DNA of 64,000 bases from the NCBI RefSeq assembly GCF_000316665.1, contig NC_019678.1:7907001-7971000 (forward strand), read 5' to 3'. The stretch's first letter is position 1. Every line of letters starts with the position of its first letter. Of the stretch, positions 1 to 10,285 are shown in pieces. The notes beneath the pieces are model-generated. The model saw only the letters and a list, made by a program, of their open reading frames with translations. It was not told the origin of the DNA and made no database searches. The stretch comes from Rivularia sp. PCC 7116. Lineage in GTDB: Bacteria > Cyanobacteriota > Cyanobacteriia > Cyanobacteriales > Nostocaceae. Position numbers and translations under genes: made by a program.

Positions 1-1
1 T

Positions 2-391
2 TTACGCGCCATCGGAGAATATCCCCAAGCTGCCGATACTGCGGGAATTTCAGTTTCTAAGGTACGTTATTTAGCAGTAATAGCAAGTGGCTGTATTGCT
101 AGTTTGGGAGGAGCTTATTTGAGTTTGGTACAGATAAAATATTTTGCTGAAGGAATGACATCAGGAAAAGGATTTATTGCTATAGCTGCTTTAATTTTTG
201 GTAGATGGCATCCTATAGGAACTAGTTTCGCAAGCTTATTATTTGGAGCAACCGAAGCTTTACAGTTAAGAATACAGGCTTTAGGAGTGAACGTACCATA
301 TCAATTTTTAATTATGCTTCCCTACGTAGTTGCATTACTAGCTTTAATTGGTTTAGTTAGAAAATCTTCACCTCCGGCAGCTTTAAAATAA
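2..391 (+). CDS. ABC transporter permease, nucleoside/simple-sugar type (3' part)
   Basis: This is the C-terminal 129 residues of an inner-membrane permease; the reading frame is open from base 2, so the 5' end lies outside the window. The translated start (LRAIGEYPQAADTAGIS, then VRYLAV and LGGAYLSL) matches the conserved cytoplasmic EAA-like loop and the LGGAYLSL segment of BPD_transp_2 permeases that work with BmpA-type lipoproteins (NupQ/YufQ-like, nucleoside uptake). Hydrophobic segments follow (GFIAIAALIFG; FLIMLPYVVALLALIGLV) and the protein ends normally. The substrate is inferred from family resemblance only; partner genes would lie to the left. Confidence 0.8.
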   Translation, partial: LRAIGEYPQAADTAGISVSKVRYLAVIASGCIASLGGAYLSLVQIKYFAEGMTSGKGFIAIAALIFGRWHPIGTSFASLLFGATEALQLRIQALGVNVPYQFLIMLPYVVALLALIGLVRKSSPPAALK

Positions 392-392
392 A

Positions 393-422
393 ATATTGGG
401 AATAGGGCATTGGGAATTGGAA
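393..422. repeat. Short heptanucleotide-type repeat (STRR)
   Basis: TTGGGAATAGGG / CATTGGGAATTGG copies sit just after the permease stop. This is the short tandemly repeated repetitive sequence type common between genes of heterocystous cyanobacteria; it recurs in this window near 2685, 10288, 46508 and 53030. Confidence 0.6.
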
Positions 423-518
423 ATATAGCACTATCAAAATATCTTGGGACGTGAGAACCCCTGGTTTATAACCAGGGGATGAAACGGACAGGTAAAGTTT
501 TAACTTTCCGTGTTTCTT

Positions 519-932
519 TTATTTACTAGTTTGGTTCTCAATATACTTACGAATAACGTCGGTACTTACTTGTCCTGTAGTAGCTACAAAGTAACTAGGA
601 CTCCACAAAGTAGGTAATTTTTTTAACTGTGGATATTCCTTCCTTAGAATATTAGATGCTCTACCCTTAACCCACTTTGCAATTTGAGAAGCTGACTCAT
701 GTGGCGGTGAGTTGATAAACATATGTACATGATCTGGCATCACTTCAAGAGCGATTAATCTCCAGCCATGTTCTTTTACTAACTCAAAAATAATTTCCTG
801 TAGCCGCATAGCGATTTCATTAACTAATACTGCTTTACGTCTTTTTGGGACAAACACAAAGTGATAATTTATCGATGACACGGATTTTTCAGCCCTTCTG
901 TATTCATAATCTGACGCTGACAACTTAGCCAT
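519..932 (-). CDS. tnpA: IS200/IS605 transposase TnpA (Y1 HUH)
   Basis: A 137-residue single-strand DNA transposase, normal length for the family. The HUH motif is visible (MPDHVHMFI, near residues 65-73), and so is the catalytic tyrosine in VIRKYIENQ near the C-terminus. The early HFVFVPKRRK segment is also typical. It cuts and joins at the hairpin ends of the element using a 5'-phosphotyrosine. It diverges from tnpB across about 70 bp, the arrangement seen in IS605-type elements. No disruption is seen. Confidence 0.93.
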   Translation of the reverse strand: MAKLSASDYEYRRAEKSVSSINYHFVFVPKRRKAVLVNEIAMRLQEIIFELVKEHGWRLIALEVMPDHVHMFINSPPHESASQIAKWVKGRASNILRKEYPQLKKLPTLWSPSYFVATTGQVSTDVIRKYIENQTSK

Positions 933-1001
933 TTTATATCAGGGTTTTTTGTTGATTATTTATGTTGAATCAACTATATTAATAAACAAGGAGGTGGTCA
1001 A

Positions 1002-2414
1002 GTGTACAAAACAGTTCCAATAAAAGCAAAATTTACGGATGAAGAAAAAGCTTTCTGGGTAGATCAGTGTGAGCATTCAAACAGTTTATATAACTCTGCT
1101 ATTTATCTGGCACGCCAGAATCATTATGCAATGCTACTTGAAAGAAAGGCTAATACAACTTACTGGTGTGGAGATGAACTTAGAAGTGGTTGGAAAACTT
1201 ACAGATTAGAAACTAATTATTATCATTTAGATAAACAGCTTAAAACTTGCATTCACTACTTTTCATTGGCTGCACAAGCTGCACAACAAACATTAAAGTT
1301 AGTAGGAGAATCAATAACTAGTTACAATAAATTAGTGGATAAGTATTACTTAGGAGATGGCAGTAGGCCATCAATTCCCAAGTACAGAAAGTCTGGTGGT
1401 TTATTCGCAGTTACGTTCCCAAAACAAGCCTTGGCTTGTCATAATGGTTATATTTATCCCTCAATCAGTAAAGCAACAAAGCCTGAATTAATAACATCAA
1501 TTAAGCTTATTTTGCCCGAATTTATTAGCTTTGATTGGATTAAAGAAGTAATTATTCGTCCTAGTCGTGGAGAGTTTTGGGTTGATTGGGTGATAGACGA
1601 TGGTAAACAGCCAATTATAAATAATAAGAGTCTTAACTACAATCATGCAATTAGCATTGATCACGGTGTAAAGTTTTGGTTGTCAGCAGTTACTACCCTT
1701 GGTAAAAGTTTTATTGTTGAATCTCCACAGCTAAAAACTGCACTCCATAAATATCGAAATCAAGTACAGCAACATAAGAAAAACAAACCTAGTAGATACT
1801 GGGACAATTACCTTGATAGAATCACAGCAAAACGCAATTTACAAGTCAGAGATGCAGTAAATAAAGCCGCTAGGTTTATCATCAATAAATGCTTAAAAGA
1901 CGGTATCGGGAATTTAGTAATTGGTTGGAATGAGGGAAATAAAACCAACATTAATATTGGTAGAAACAATAATTATGAAGTTGTTTCAATGCCAACCAAA
2001 AGACTTATTGAGAGGTTAAGACAATTGTGTGAAGAATATGGTATTAGATTCCACATAACCACTGAGGAGTATACTTCTAAAGCTTCTTTTATTGATAATG
2101 ATGAATTACATCAATACGGTGCAAAACCCATAGAATGGAAGCCATCAGGTAAAAGAATTAGTAGAGATGTATACCGCACAAAAGACGGTTTATTGATTCA
2201 TGCAGATTTAAATGCAGCATCTAACATTCTACGAAAGGTTGCCGACCAGATTTTTATTAACTCCGGCATCGCAAAACTAGCTTTTGAAATAATTAAACGG
2301 GGTGCTTTGACACACCCCAAACGGTACGATATTTTTAGTAATCTAAAAAGGTCTTATCGCAAGCAAACAATGTCACGCAGTATGTCTTTAGACTACGGAG
2401 TGACAACTGCTTAG
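1002..2414 (+). CDS. tnpB: TnpB, RNA-guided nuclease of IS200/IS605 element
   Basis: A 470-residue OrfB/TnpB protein, ancestor-type of Cas12. The RuvC-like residues can be placed: Asp in SIDHGVKF, Glu in TTEEYTSKASF, and Asp in HADLNAASNILRK. The CxxC...CxxC zinc finger usual in many TnpB proteins is absent; the region between TEEYTSK and HADLN has a GKRISRDVYR stretch instead, as in the subfamily with a VIGxN motif. An AAGGAGGTGG ribosome site sits close before the ATG. An omega (guide) RNA would be expected to overlap the 3' end and the right hairpin at 2418-2439, but this was not demonstrated. Confidence 0.9.
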   Translation: MYKTVPIKAKFTDEEKAFWVDQCEHSNSLYNSAIYLARQNHYAMLLERKANTTYWCGDELRSGWKTYRLETNYYHLDKQLKTCIHYFSLAAQAAQQTLKLVGESITSYNKLVDKYYLGDGSRPSIPKYRKSGGLFAVTFPKQALACHNGYIYPSISKATKPELITSIKLILPEFISFDWIKEVIIRPSRGEFWVDWVIDDGKQPIINNKSLNYNHAISIDHGVKFWLSAVTTLGKSFIVESPQLKTALHKYRNQVQQHKKNKPSRYWDNYLDRITAKRNLQVRDAVNKAARFIINKCLKDGIGNLVIGWNEGNKTNINIGRNNNYEVVSMPTKRLIERLRQLCEEYGIRFHITTEEYTSKASFIDNDELHQYGAKPIEWKPSGKRISRDVYRTKDGLLIHADLNAASNILRKVADQIFINSGIAKLAFEIIKRGALTHPKRYDIFSNLKRSYRKQTMSRSMSLDYGVTTA

Positions 2415-2735
2415 AATCCCAGTTTTTTTCAAAGCTGGGAGATGTCAAAGATGTTCAACTTTACCCTTTCCCCTCTCCTTCACAAGGAGAGGGGTGCCCG
2501 GAGGGCGGGGTGAGGTAATAATGTATTCTACTCAACTGAAATTCGCTATAAATGATTAATACAAAATCTAAAAAACCCTATTTATTCGTTTTAAGATGAC
2601 TTTAACTTTCGCTTAAAAGTGGTGCGTGGTGCGTTACGCTCCGCGATAACACACCCTACTTTTAAATCAAAAAATTTAAATCGCCAATCACCCATTACCA
2701 ATGCCCCATGCCCAATGCCCCATGCCCAATTATTT
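2415..2735. repeat. Gene-free stretch made of three repeat types
   Basis: After the IS right end comes (a) a GC-rich palindromic repeat at 2462-2517 with CCCCTCTCCTT/AAGGAGAGGGG arms followed by GCGGGGTGAGG, found again at 7603-7652 and 10429-10479; (b) a REP-like unit at 2628-2659 (GGTGCGTTACGC...ACACACCCTAC), the same family as the tandem array at 49.6-50 kb; and (c) CCCATGCCCAATG heptad-type repeats at 2685-2731. No gene is seen. Confidence 0.65.
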
Positions 2736-5700
2736 TTACCACGGACTTCCAATTAAGGTAAAAGATGACCAATAATAGGGATGTGTGAATTTTCTGCTTC
2801 TCCCGGCTAAGGATGGAATGGGAATAATATTTTTTGATTGCGGTAGCTGTAATATTCCTTTTTCTAATGACATTTGCCCTTTAATCATGGCTATTTGGGT
2901 TTGTCTTAAGGCTTCGGCTTTGATTGGTGCTTGTTTCAACTGCTGGTAAAACTGCGTCATTAATCCTAAAGTGCCTTCGTCGCTGACATACCACAGGCTA
3001 CCTAATGCTGATTTTACGCCAGCTTGAACGGCTAATCCGGCAAAACCTAGTTCTGCTTCTTTGTCTCCTAATGCTGTTCGACAAGCACTTAAAGTTAATA
3101 ATTCTACTGGGGGATTATTCCATCCTAGTTTTCTGATTTCATCTAACCGCAATTTTTGGTTTGATAGTTGAATGTAGGAATTTTTCAGTTTTCCAGGGCG
3201 AAATTCTGCGTGGGTTGCGAGATGAATTATCCCAAAAGGCTGGTTTGAACGTTGGGATTTGAGGTTTTCTAAAGTAAAACTGTTGTTAAGGAAGGCTCTG
3301 CCTTTCCACTGTTTGGAAATAGTATTAATTTCTAAAGGTACGGCAGGTAGAGGATTTTGTTCGGTAAATTCTGAAGCTCCCATTGCTAAAACTTCGGCTT
3401 GTTTAATGTCAGCGTAGTTTGTATTGGCAAGGCTGAGACTGGGCATCAAACCCATGCTATATTTTTCTATTAGAAAACTATTACCATCATTTAATGCTGC
3501 TAGCGGTATCGAACGCAATCCTACATCTACAATAAAGCTTAAATTCTGAATTCCTTGAGTTTGCAATTCTGCTTCTATGGGAGCTATCACCCACTGGTAA
3601 AGTTGTTTTGATGGTTTTAAATAAGTTTTTGTGGTACTTTTTCGCGGATTGGAAACTTCACGCTGGAATTTTCGCGCTACTTTTAATAGGTTGCCACGGG
3701 TTGCGCTGCGTATCTGTTTGCGAATCGGTTTACCTTTGCCGGTAACGAGAAGTATTTCTAAAACATCACTATCTTTTTTGAAATTAGTTTTTGTATTTTT
3801 CAGTTTTGAGTCAAGCTCTAAATCAGAAGCAAGACTTGCCGGTACAAACATCGCATATACTAAAGCTGGTTTAATGCCAGTAGCTTTTTCAACAGAATTT
3901 AGGATATTTCTTGCTTCTACTAATCCTTTTAATGTTGGATCGATTTCTTTTCCCAAATAGTTTTTAAATGCATTGGTAAAGGAATCTTCCACTTTACCCA
4001 TCATTCTATCAATTTCGAGGCGACTGCTTTGATTGAATGTTCTATCTATTTTTAATAAAGGTGGTTCTCTAAATTCTGGCGGTTTGGGTAATTTCTGCCG
4101 ATAGTTTTCGGTTTCGGGGTTAATTTCGGGTTGTTGTTCGGAAATATTGACGCGAATTTCAGTAGGTGTGGAAACTGAAATTTTATCGCTAGCAACGATT
4201 GTAAAAGCATTTATGTTTCCCGTGTTGTTAGCATTGGGAATATATTCTAAACTATCTTCAGAAGTAATAATATCTCCAGCAGTAGCTTCGTTACCATTAA
4301 TTTTTAATGTTCCTTGTGGTGCAATATCATTAATTTTCAACTCGGTAATATCGTTATTTACATCAATAACTTGAGTGCCAATATCTGCTAGTTTAAAAGT
4401 AACAGGTTGATTTTCTGCGGTAATATTTAGAGCAGAATTTACCGTTACATCGGGAGGAGTGTTGGTAAAAGTAATGTTGATATTTCCTTGATTTTCTGTA
4501 CCGGGGTTAGGAAATTCAGTAGTAGGTGAAATGATATTAGTACCAGTATTAATTGCACCAGCGGTACCGTTAAGGCTGGCATCTCCGACAATAAACGGAA
4601 CATTTTCTCTAGTGCCATCGTGACGAATTTCTACAGAGCCAGATGAATCTTCTCCAACTGTAGCTATAGTGTTAGGAAAATTTAATTCTATTAATTTTAG
4701 TTCTCCTTCTCCTATATCAATCTCTTCTGGAAGTTTGAACCATTCTGGTATTTCTAATGCTCGGACAAAATTTTCTTCTTCTTCAATTCGATCTTCAGCG
4801 GACACATACAGCCCTCCCCTAACAGTACCATTATCGGCAATAATTTTGACATCTCCACCTCTACCCACGGGAGAATCTTCTTCTTCAAAATTGCTACTAT
4901 TAACGCTTCCAAAAAGAATATTTTGACCGGAATTAATATTTATATTACCAGCAGCAGCATTCTGAGCAGAAACACCATTTAGCTCAACAAAAGCCTCAAC
5001 ATCTGCAACATAAATATTACCATCTGCTGTTAAATTAATATTCCCCGCTATTCCATTATCAGATGTCGCAGATAAAACCACTCCCGAATTAATTGAACCA
5101 TTAACAATATCGCCGATTGCTTTTAAATTAACTTCTCCTCCAAAAGCATTATTAGGTGATGTAATAAAACCATTTACATCCACAGAAGATTTAATTTCGC
5201 TGACAAAAATATCGCCACCGGAATCAACATTAATTTTTCCTGCTGAAATATCATTTGCACTTCCTACAAATACTTTTGCATTAATACCATCTTCTATAAC
5301 AACATTGCCTTCAGCTTTTATATTGATGTCTCCAGCAGAAATTTGGTCAACATTTTCAAATGTAGTTGCTTCCGAACTAATACCTTCTCGTACAACAATA
5401 TTCCCACCAGCTTCGAGATTAATATTTCCTCCACCAACAAAATCCCCAGCGTTTATATCGACACTAGAATCAATCTCGGTTGCAGAAATATTACCTCCCG
5501 CATTCAGGTTTACTTCACCCCCAAATGCATCATTGACAAAAAATTCTTCCGAACTGTATTCAGTAAATATATTACCCGTAGTAATATTTCCTGGTGCGCT
5601 GATAATTACTCTACCAACTCTTCCAACACTTTCATCAAAACTGGTGATAATATCCCCATTAACTGTTACATTTGCTGGTGATGTAGCTGTACCTTGAACA

Positions 5701-7205
5701 GTAAAAGGTACATCATTAAAACCAGAGGGATAATTAAAAGTAGGCTCTTCAAGCTCGGCTACTCCAGCCCTTAAAATTAATGCAGCTTCACTCGCTAAAA
5801 TTTGAGCATCAGCAGAACAAGTTGATTGACATATATCAGAATCTAGGCTGGTAATTTCAATATCACCTTCTACTGTAATGCTACCTTTCGACTCAACTTT
5901 TAAAGCTGCTCCGACATAGCTACCAAAAGTAACATCTTCCTCAGAACTAATAATTGGGTCGTAAAGACTGATAAACTTACCACCATCACCCTGTAAATTC
6001 AGAATTGAAAATTTACCGCCACTAGCAAAGTGAGCATCGCCGGAAATTATGCCATTGCTAACTAAACTTAAATCACCACCGCTGACAAAAGGTGTTTTAT
6101 CCAAGTGATTCAAGGCTAAAATATCAATTTGGCGATCGCCTCTCAGATAAAAGTCTCCACCAGCAATTGCAATAAAGGGATTCGTCGCACTATCCCTTAC
6201 TCTTACCGTATCTTTAGCTAATAAAGTCAGGTTTTCTGTAGTTTGCAACTGACTCTCGAAAAAAGTTAGATTGCCATCTGCTGATAGCAAAGCATTTTCA
6301 GCATTTAAAGTTTTAACAGTCGCATCACCTTGATTCAGCGTCAAACCCGAACCTTTTAATTCAACTTCCCCGTTACTGTTGCGAACTAATTTTGTAACGC
6401 CGCTATTTCCCCCGGTAAGCATTTCCGGTAAGGAAGCAATCGTTAAATTCCCCGGTTGAGGAAGATTTTTAGCAGTAGAAATCGGTTCAATTTCCAAACT
6501 TAACAAATTCCCCGGTTGACTCAACCTCAGCAAATTTTTTCCGGGAACAGCGGATACAATTATATTCCCCGATGCTGCTTCTAAATTTCCCGTACTCGCA
6601 ACGCTGCCACCAAGCAAGCTTAAATTACCATTGTTTACATTAAGATTTCCAGCATTGATAATTGCTCCCGGCTGACTCATGGTAAAAGCAAAACTAATCG
6701 GTTTACCCGTCAGAATTGCATAATCGTTTTTACCAAAAGCATTTAACCAATTATTCCCGAATCCAATACCATTAGCAGTTGTCGCAGTAAAATCACCCGG
6801 TACATTTAAACTTGCATCGTTGCCAAATACAATTCCCGATGGATTCATCAAAAACAAATTTGAATTACCGCCGCTCACCTGTATCAAACCATTGATAACA
6901 GAAGGATTACCGCCAATTACCCGCCCAAAAATATTTTGAATTCCAGGATTGCTGAGAAAATTCGCAATCTGATTTTGACTTAATCCCAACTCTTGAAAAC
7001 TATGAAACAGATTGCTACCATCTTGAGAAAATTGCCCGCCAGTAATATCGAATCGATTACCATTATTATTAACTACAGTTCCCGTTTCATCTCTTGCGGG
7101 AATTACTGACTGCGCTTGTGCTTCGAGAATATTTACAAATAATACCGAGCTAAAAATTATCGGTAATATTGAGTTTAGAGTAGAGAAAATACTTATATGA
7201 CGCAT
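2736..7205 (-). CDS. Secreted haemagglutinin-type exoprotein fused to a CHAT protease domain
   Basis: A 1489-residue protein in three parts. Residues 1-32 form a signal peptide ending near EAQAQS. Residues 33-260 form a two-partner-secretion (TPS) haemagglutinin domain with SNLFHSFQE and NLFLMNPSGIVFGN. A long region of parallel beta-helix-like repeats follows (AGGNI, VNLNAGGNI and similar) to about residue 900. The C-terminal part, from about 1130, is a CHAT (caspase-like) domain with catalytic His in LATHAEF near 1328 and Cys in LSACRTALGD near 1374, then the usual GLAVQAGVKSALGSLW and HPYYWSSFTLIG tail. Export by a TpsB/ShlB-type outer-membrane partner is expected; none is in the window. 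The target of the protease is unknown. Similar FHA-CHAT fusions exist in other cyanobacteria. Confidence 0.88.
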   Translation of the reverse strand: MRHISIFSTLNSILPIIFSSVLFVNILEAQAQSVIPARDETGTVVNNNGNRFDITGGQFSQDGSNLFHSFQELGLSQNQIANFLSNPGIQNIFGRVIGGNPSVINGLIQVSGGNSNLFLMNPSGIVFGNDASLNVPGDFTATTANGIGFGNNWLNAFGKNDYAILTGKPISFAFTMSQPGAIINAGNLNVNNGNLSLLGGSVASTGNLEAASGNIIVSAVPGKNLLRLSQPGNLLSLEIEPISTAKNLPQPGNLTIASLPEMLTGGNSGVTKLVRNSNGEVELKGSGLTLNQGDATVKTLNAENALLSADGNLTFFESQLQTTENLTLLAKDTVRVRDSATNPFIAIAGGDFYLRGDRQIDILALNHLDKTPFVSGGDLSLVSNGIISGDAHFASGGKFSILNLQGDGGKFISLYDPIISSEEDVTFGSYVGAALKVESKGSITVEGDIEITSLDSDICQSTCSADAQILASEAALILRAGVAELEEPTFNYPSGFNDVPFTVQGTATSPANVTVNGDIITSFDESVGRVGRVIISAPGNITTGNIFTEYSSEEFFVNDAFGGEVNLNAGGNISATEIDSSVDINAGDFVGGGNINLEAGGNIVVREGISSEATTFENVDQISAGDINIKAEGNVVIEDGINAKVFVGSANDISAGKINVDSGGDIFVSEIKSSVDVNGFITSPNNAFGGEVNLKAIGDIVNGSINSGVVLSATSDNGIAGNINLTADGNIYVADVEAFVELNGVSAQNAAAGNININSGQNILFGSVNSSNFEEEDSPVGRGGDVKIIADNGTVRGGLYVSAEDRIEEEENFVRALEIPEWFKLPEEIDIGEGELKLIELNFPNTIATVGEDSSGSVEIRHDGTRENVPFIVGDASLNGTAGAINTGTNIISPTTEFPNPGTENQGNINITFTNTPPDVTVNSALNITAENQPVTFKLADIGTQVIDVNNDITELKINDIAPQGTLKINGNEATAGDIITSEDSLEYIPNANNTGNINAFTIVASDKISVSTPTEIRVNISEQQPEINPETENYRQKLPKPPEFREPPLLKIDRTFNQSSRLEIDRMMGKVEDSFTNAFKNYLGKEIDPTLKGLVEARNILNSVEKATGIKPALVYAMFVPASLASDLELDSKLKNTKTNFKKDSDVLEILLVTGKGKPIRKQIRSATRGNLLKVARKFQREVSNPRKSTTKTYLKPSKQLYQWVIAPIEAELQTQGIQNLSFIVDVGLRSIPLAALNDGNSFLIEKYSMGLMPSLSLANTNYADIKQAEVLAMGASEFTEQNPLPAVPLEINTISKQWKGRAFLNNSFTLENLKSQRSNQPFGIIHLATHAEFRPGKLKNSYIQLSNQKLRLDEIRKLGWNNPPVELLTLSACRTALGDKEAELGFAGLAVQAGVKSALGSLWYVSDEGTLGLMTQFYQQLKQAPIKAEALRQTQIAMIKGQMSLEKGILQLPQSKNIIPIPSLAGRSRKFTHPYYWSSFTLIGSPW

Positions 7206-7696
7206 TGATTTCTACACCAGAATAATAATTAATTTAAATAAAAATATGATTTACTGTTAATTAATAGCTAATAACTTTACTTATATTGTCATATTAAATA
7301 TTGAATGGCATCATCAAAACTTAAAAAAAATATCTAGTTCAGTATTAATATTTAGATATTGGGTTACCCTTCACTTAACTCGACCTATCTATCTTGTTAA
7401 ATACTTACACGCAGTTCGGCAAAAAAAATCATAAATAGCCTCAAGACTTAGTTAATAGTCATGTTATAACGATAGTTTTACAATTAAGGTCAATATTGAC
7501 TATCTCACTATTTAATAGTACGTAATTACACTTAAAATAAACCTGAAAATCTGAATTATTATTTATTTTCGATTTGCTTTCCTAGTTTTTACCGAATACA
7601 TTTTCCCCTCTCTCAAAACAAGGAGAGGGGTGCCGGTTGGGCGGGGTGAGGTTTCCTAATCCTATCTCGCTTTAACATTACCTGTCTCTATAAAAG
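7206..7696. other. Upstream region of the FHA-CHAT gene, plus GC-rich palindromic repeat
   Basis: About 390 AT-rich bases upstream of the exoprotein gene hold no convincing gene and no promoter that can be named with confidence. At 7603-7652 lies the second copy of the CCCCTCTC/GAGAGGGG palindromic repeat with its GGGCGGGGTGAGG tail. Confidence 0.5.
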
Positions 7697-7926
7697 GGAG
7701 CATCCCAATGCAGGAATAAATACTTTATCCGACACCCGCTTATGGGTGCGGCTACAAAAACAAAGCCCCTTCGGGTTCGCTAGTTTGGGGGACGGAAACC
7801 GACACCCCCAACTAGACTCACCACCTGCGTGGGCTATGAGAGTTTCTAAGCCCACGCAGGTGGGCTTCGTAGTATTAGCCCCAGGCTTATAGCCTGCGGG
7901 CTTTTTGCCGCCATTGGGATGCTCCC
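7697..7926. mobile_element. MITE-like element with 14-bp terminal inverted repeats and target duplication
   Basis: The ends are exact inverted repeats: GGAGCATCCCAATG at 7697-7710 and CATTGGGATGCTCC at 7912-7925. CTATAAAAG stands directly outside on both sides (7688-7696 and 7927-7935), as expected for a 9-bp target-site duplication. Inside is a strong hairpin with perfect 15-bp arms (CCACCTGCGTGGGCT at 7821-7835 and its complement at 7849-7863). No coding sequence is present. The size (about 230 bp), the repeats and the duplication fit a non-autonomous DNA transposon moved by a transposase elsewhere in the genome. Confidence 0.75.
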
Positions 7927-8035
7927 CTATAAAAGCTATTTTCTCTGCGCTCTCTGCGGTTTTTTATAGGAAAACTTCTACCGGGAGGGGAGTAGTCTAT
8001 TAAAATCAAATCTTTGAAAAAGGAATATTGTAGCT

Positions 8036-10285
8036 ATGTGGAAAATATTAAAAAACAAAGTTTGGCAGTGGAGTAGTGTATTAATCGCCGCTCCTAGCGT
8101 GACTTTACTTGTAATGTTGGTGCGTTTGAGTGGACTTTTGCAAATGTTGGAATTAGCAGCATACGACCAACTTTTTATATTGCGAAACTCAGAAAAACAA
8201 GATGAGCGTATTGTCATCGTAGAAATTGACGAAGAAGCGATAAGAAAATTAGAATACCCGATTCCCGATCGTAAGCTAGCTCAAATTTTGCAAAAAATAA
8301 AACAACATCAACCCCGTGCGATTGGACTCGATTTTTACCGAGATAAGCCAGTTGGTAAAGGTTATGATTCGTTAGCTAAGGTATTTGAATCTACACCCAA
8401 TTTGGTAGGAGTACAAAAAGTAGCTGGAAGTATTGATAGTGCGACAGTTAATCCACCACCAATATTAAAAGAATTAGATAGAGTCGGAGCAAATGATTTT
8501 CCTTTGGATGCAGATGGTAAAATCCGTCGCGGCTTTTTTTACTTAGCAGATAAAGATGGCAATCAAATATTTAGCTTTTCATTTAAACTTGCTTATCTTT
8601 ATTTGAATGCTATGAATATTTACGTTGGATTAGCTCCCCCGGATAATCAATTAATCCAAGTTGGTAAAGTTGTATTTACACCTTTTGGAAGCAATGATGG
8701 TGGTTATGTTCGCACTCCAGATGGTGATTATCAGGTTTTATTAAACTATCGCGGTGATATCGAAAAATTTCAGAGCGTATCTGTAATAGATGTTTTAGAA
8801 AATCGGGTTCCCAAAGACTTGATGAAAAATCGGATTGTACTTATCGGTGCGACTGCATCAAGTTTAAAAGATTTATTTTATACGCCCTACAGCGCAAATT
8901 TGTTTAGGAATATTCGCCGAATGGCAGGAGTTACGGTTCATGCTAACGCTATTAGTCAAATATTAGATGCCGAATTGAGCGATCGCCCTTTAATAAAAAC
9001 CTGGAACGAGGAGTTTGAATGGTTATGGACTTTTAGCTGGTCTTTAGTTGGAGCTATTTTAATATGGCTGTTGCGTTCGAGCAAGCGCAAGATATTACCT
9101 CTTGTAAGTCTTGTATTGGCAGGTTTTTGTCTGCTTAGCATTAGCTATCTGACTTTCCTTTACGGTTGGTGGATTCCCGTTATTCCGCCGATGCTAGGAT
9201 TATTCGGTTCTGCGGTTGGTGTTACTGCTTTTCTGGCTCAAAGCGCTAGTAAAATTCGTAAAACTTTTGGGCGCTATTTGAATGATGAAGTTGTTGCCAA
9301 CTTGCTCGAAAGTCCTGAAGGTTTAAAATTAGGAGGGCAGCGTCGTAATATTACAATTTTTACTTCTGACTTACGTGGATTTACAGCTACTTCGGAAAGA
9401 TTACCAGCCGAAGAAGTAATCAAAATTATCAATCTCTATTTGGGATATATGGCGGATGTAATTACCGAATACCAAGGGACAATTGATGAATTTATGGGAG
9501 ATGGTATTTTAGTGCTTTTTGGGGCACCTACAGCCAGGGAAGATGATGCCACCAGAGCAATTGCTTGTGCTGTGGCGATGCAGCAAGCAATGGAACCAGT
9601 CAATCAAAAAATAAAAGAAATGGGATTGCCTAAATTGGAAATGGGCATCGGTATAAATACCGGGGAAGTTGTAGTGGGAAATATTGGTTCGGAGAAACGT
9701 ACTAAGTATGGAATTGTTGGCAAGCAGGTTAATTTAACTTATCGGATTGAATCTTATACCGTCGGCGGACAAATCTTTATTTCTGAATCTACTTTAAAAC
9801 AAGTCGAGCCGATTGTAAAAATTATCGGAGAGCGACAAGTTAAGCCAAAAGGAGTCCAGCAACCGATAACCATTTATGAAGTTGGCGGCATTGCTGGGGA
9901 TTACAATCTTTATTTGAAGCAAGAAGAGGAACTATTTGTAAAATTATCGCAACCAATAATGTTTGAATATGCAGTGTTAGATGGTAAAGATATTAGCGAT
10001 ACTCTTCAAATCGCAAAACTAATTCAACTTTCCGAAAATGCCGCAGAAGTATGCATTAAGGTAAATTCAGATGAAGTAATTTCGATTCCCCAGCCGTTAA
10101 CCAATATGAAAATGAATTTATTGGTATCTATAAATGGTGCAGAAAAAAGTGGAGATATTTACGCCAAAGTCTTAGAAAAACCAGCAGCATCAAAAAATAG
10201 TTTTTACATTCGTTTTACTAATAAGCCACCTGAAGTTGAAGCATATCTTGATTCAATCTATAAGTCGATGAAAAAGGATAAATAG
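8036..10285 (+). CDS. CHASE2-domain adenylate cyclase
   Basis: A 749-residue membrane receptor cyclase. A first membrane helix near residues 15-35 is followed by an extracytoplasmic CHASE2 sensor domain (about 40-320; [20 protein letters not shown] and a [21 protein letters not shown] segment). Three membrane helices follow (about 330-405), then a class III nucleotide cyclase domain with metal-binding Asp in FTSDLRGFT (near 441) and MGDGI (near 484), and [20 protein letters not shown]-terminal extension of about 130 residues (from about 615) resembles a PilZ-like fold weakly. AAAAGGAAT precedes the ATG. The MscS-type channel at 15.6 kb carries a cyclic-nucleotide domain and may be a target of its cAMP. 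The signal sensed is unknown. Confidence 0.9.
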   Translation: MWKILKNKVWQWSSVLIAAPSVTLLVMLVRLSGLLQMLELAAYDQLFILRNSEKQDERIVIVEIDEEAIRKLEYPIPDRKLAQILQKIKQHQPRAIGLDFYRDKPVGKGYDSLAKVFESTPNLVGVQKVAGSIDSATVNPPPILKELDRVGANDFPLDADGKIRRGFFYLADKDGNQIFSFSFKLAYLYLNAMNIYVGLAPPDNQLIQVGKVVFTPFGSNDGGYVRTPDGDYQVLLNYRGDIEKFQSVSVIDVLENRVPKDLMKNRIVLIGATASSLKDLFYTPYSANLFRNIRRMAGVTVHANAISQILDAELSDRPLIKTWNEEFEWLWTFSWSLVGAILIWLLRSSKRKILPLVSLVLAGFCLLSISYLTFLYGWWIPVIPPMLGLFGSAVGVTAFLAQSASKIRKTFGRYLNDEVVANLLESPEGLKLGGQRRNITIFTSDLRGFTATSERLPAEEVIKIINLYLGYMADVITEYQGTIDEFMGDGILVLFGAPTAREDDATRAIACAVAMQQAMEPVNQKIKEMGLPKLEMGIGINTGEVVVGNIGSEKRTKYGIVGKQVNLTYRIESYTVGGQIFISESTLKQVEPIVKIIGERQVKPKGVQQPITIYEVGGIAGDYNLYLKQEEELFVKLSQPIMFEYAVLDGKDISDTLQIAKLIQLSENAAEVCIKVNSDEVISIPQPLTNMKMNLLVSINGAEKSGDIYAKVLEKPAASKNSFYIRFTNKPPEVEAYLDSIYKSMKKDK

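Larger units (their letters stand above)
440..2450. mobile_element. Complete IS200/IS605-family insertion sequence
   Basis: Divergent tnpA (Y1 HUH transposase) and tnpB lie between two subterminal hairpins. The left hairpin at 458-478 is a perfect palindrome with arms CCCCTGGTT/AACCAGGGG. The right hairpin at 2418-2439 has arms CCCAG/CTGGG and begins 3 bases after the tnpB stop. IS200/IS605 elements have hairpin ends, no terminal inverted repeats and make no target duplication, so the exact ends cannot be fixed here. Both genes are open throughout and keep their catalytic residues, so the element may still be active. Confidence 0.85.

Noticed and set aside
3631-5697. Plus-strand open frames opposite the FHA-CHAT gene
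   Set aside because: They mirror the repetitive minus-strand gene, have no start signals or family features, and overlap a clear 1489-codon gene.
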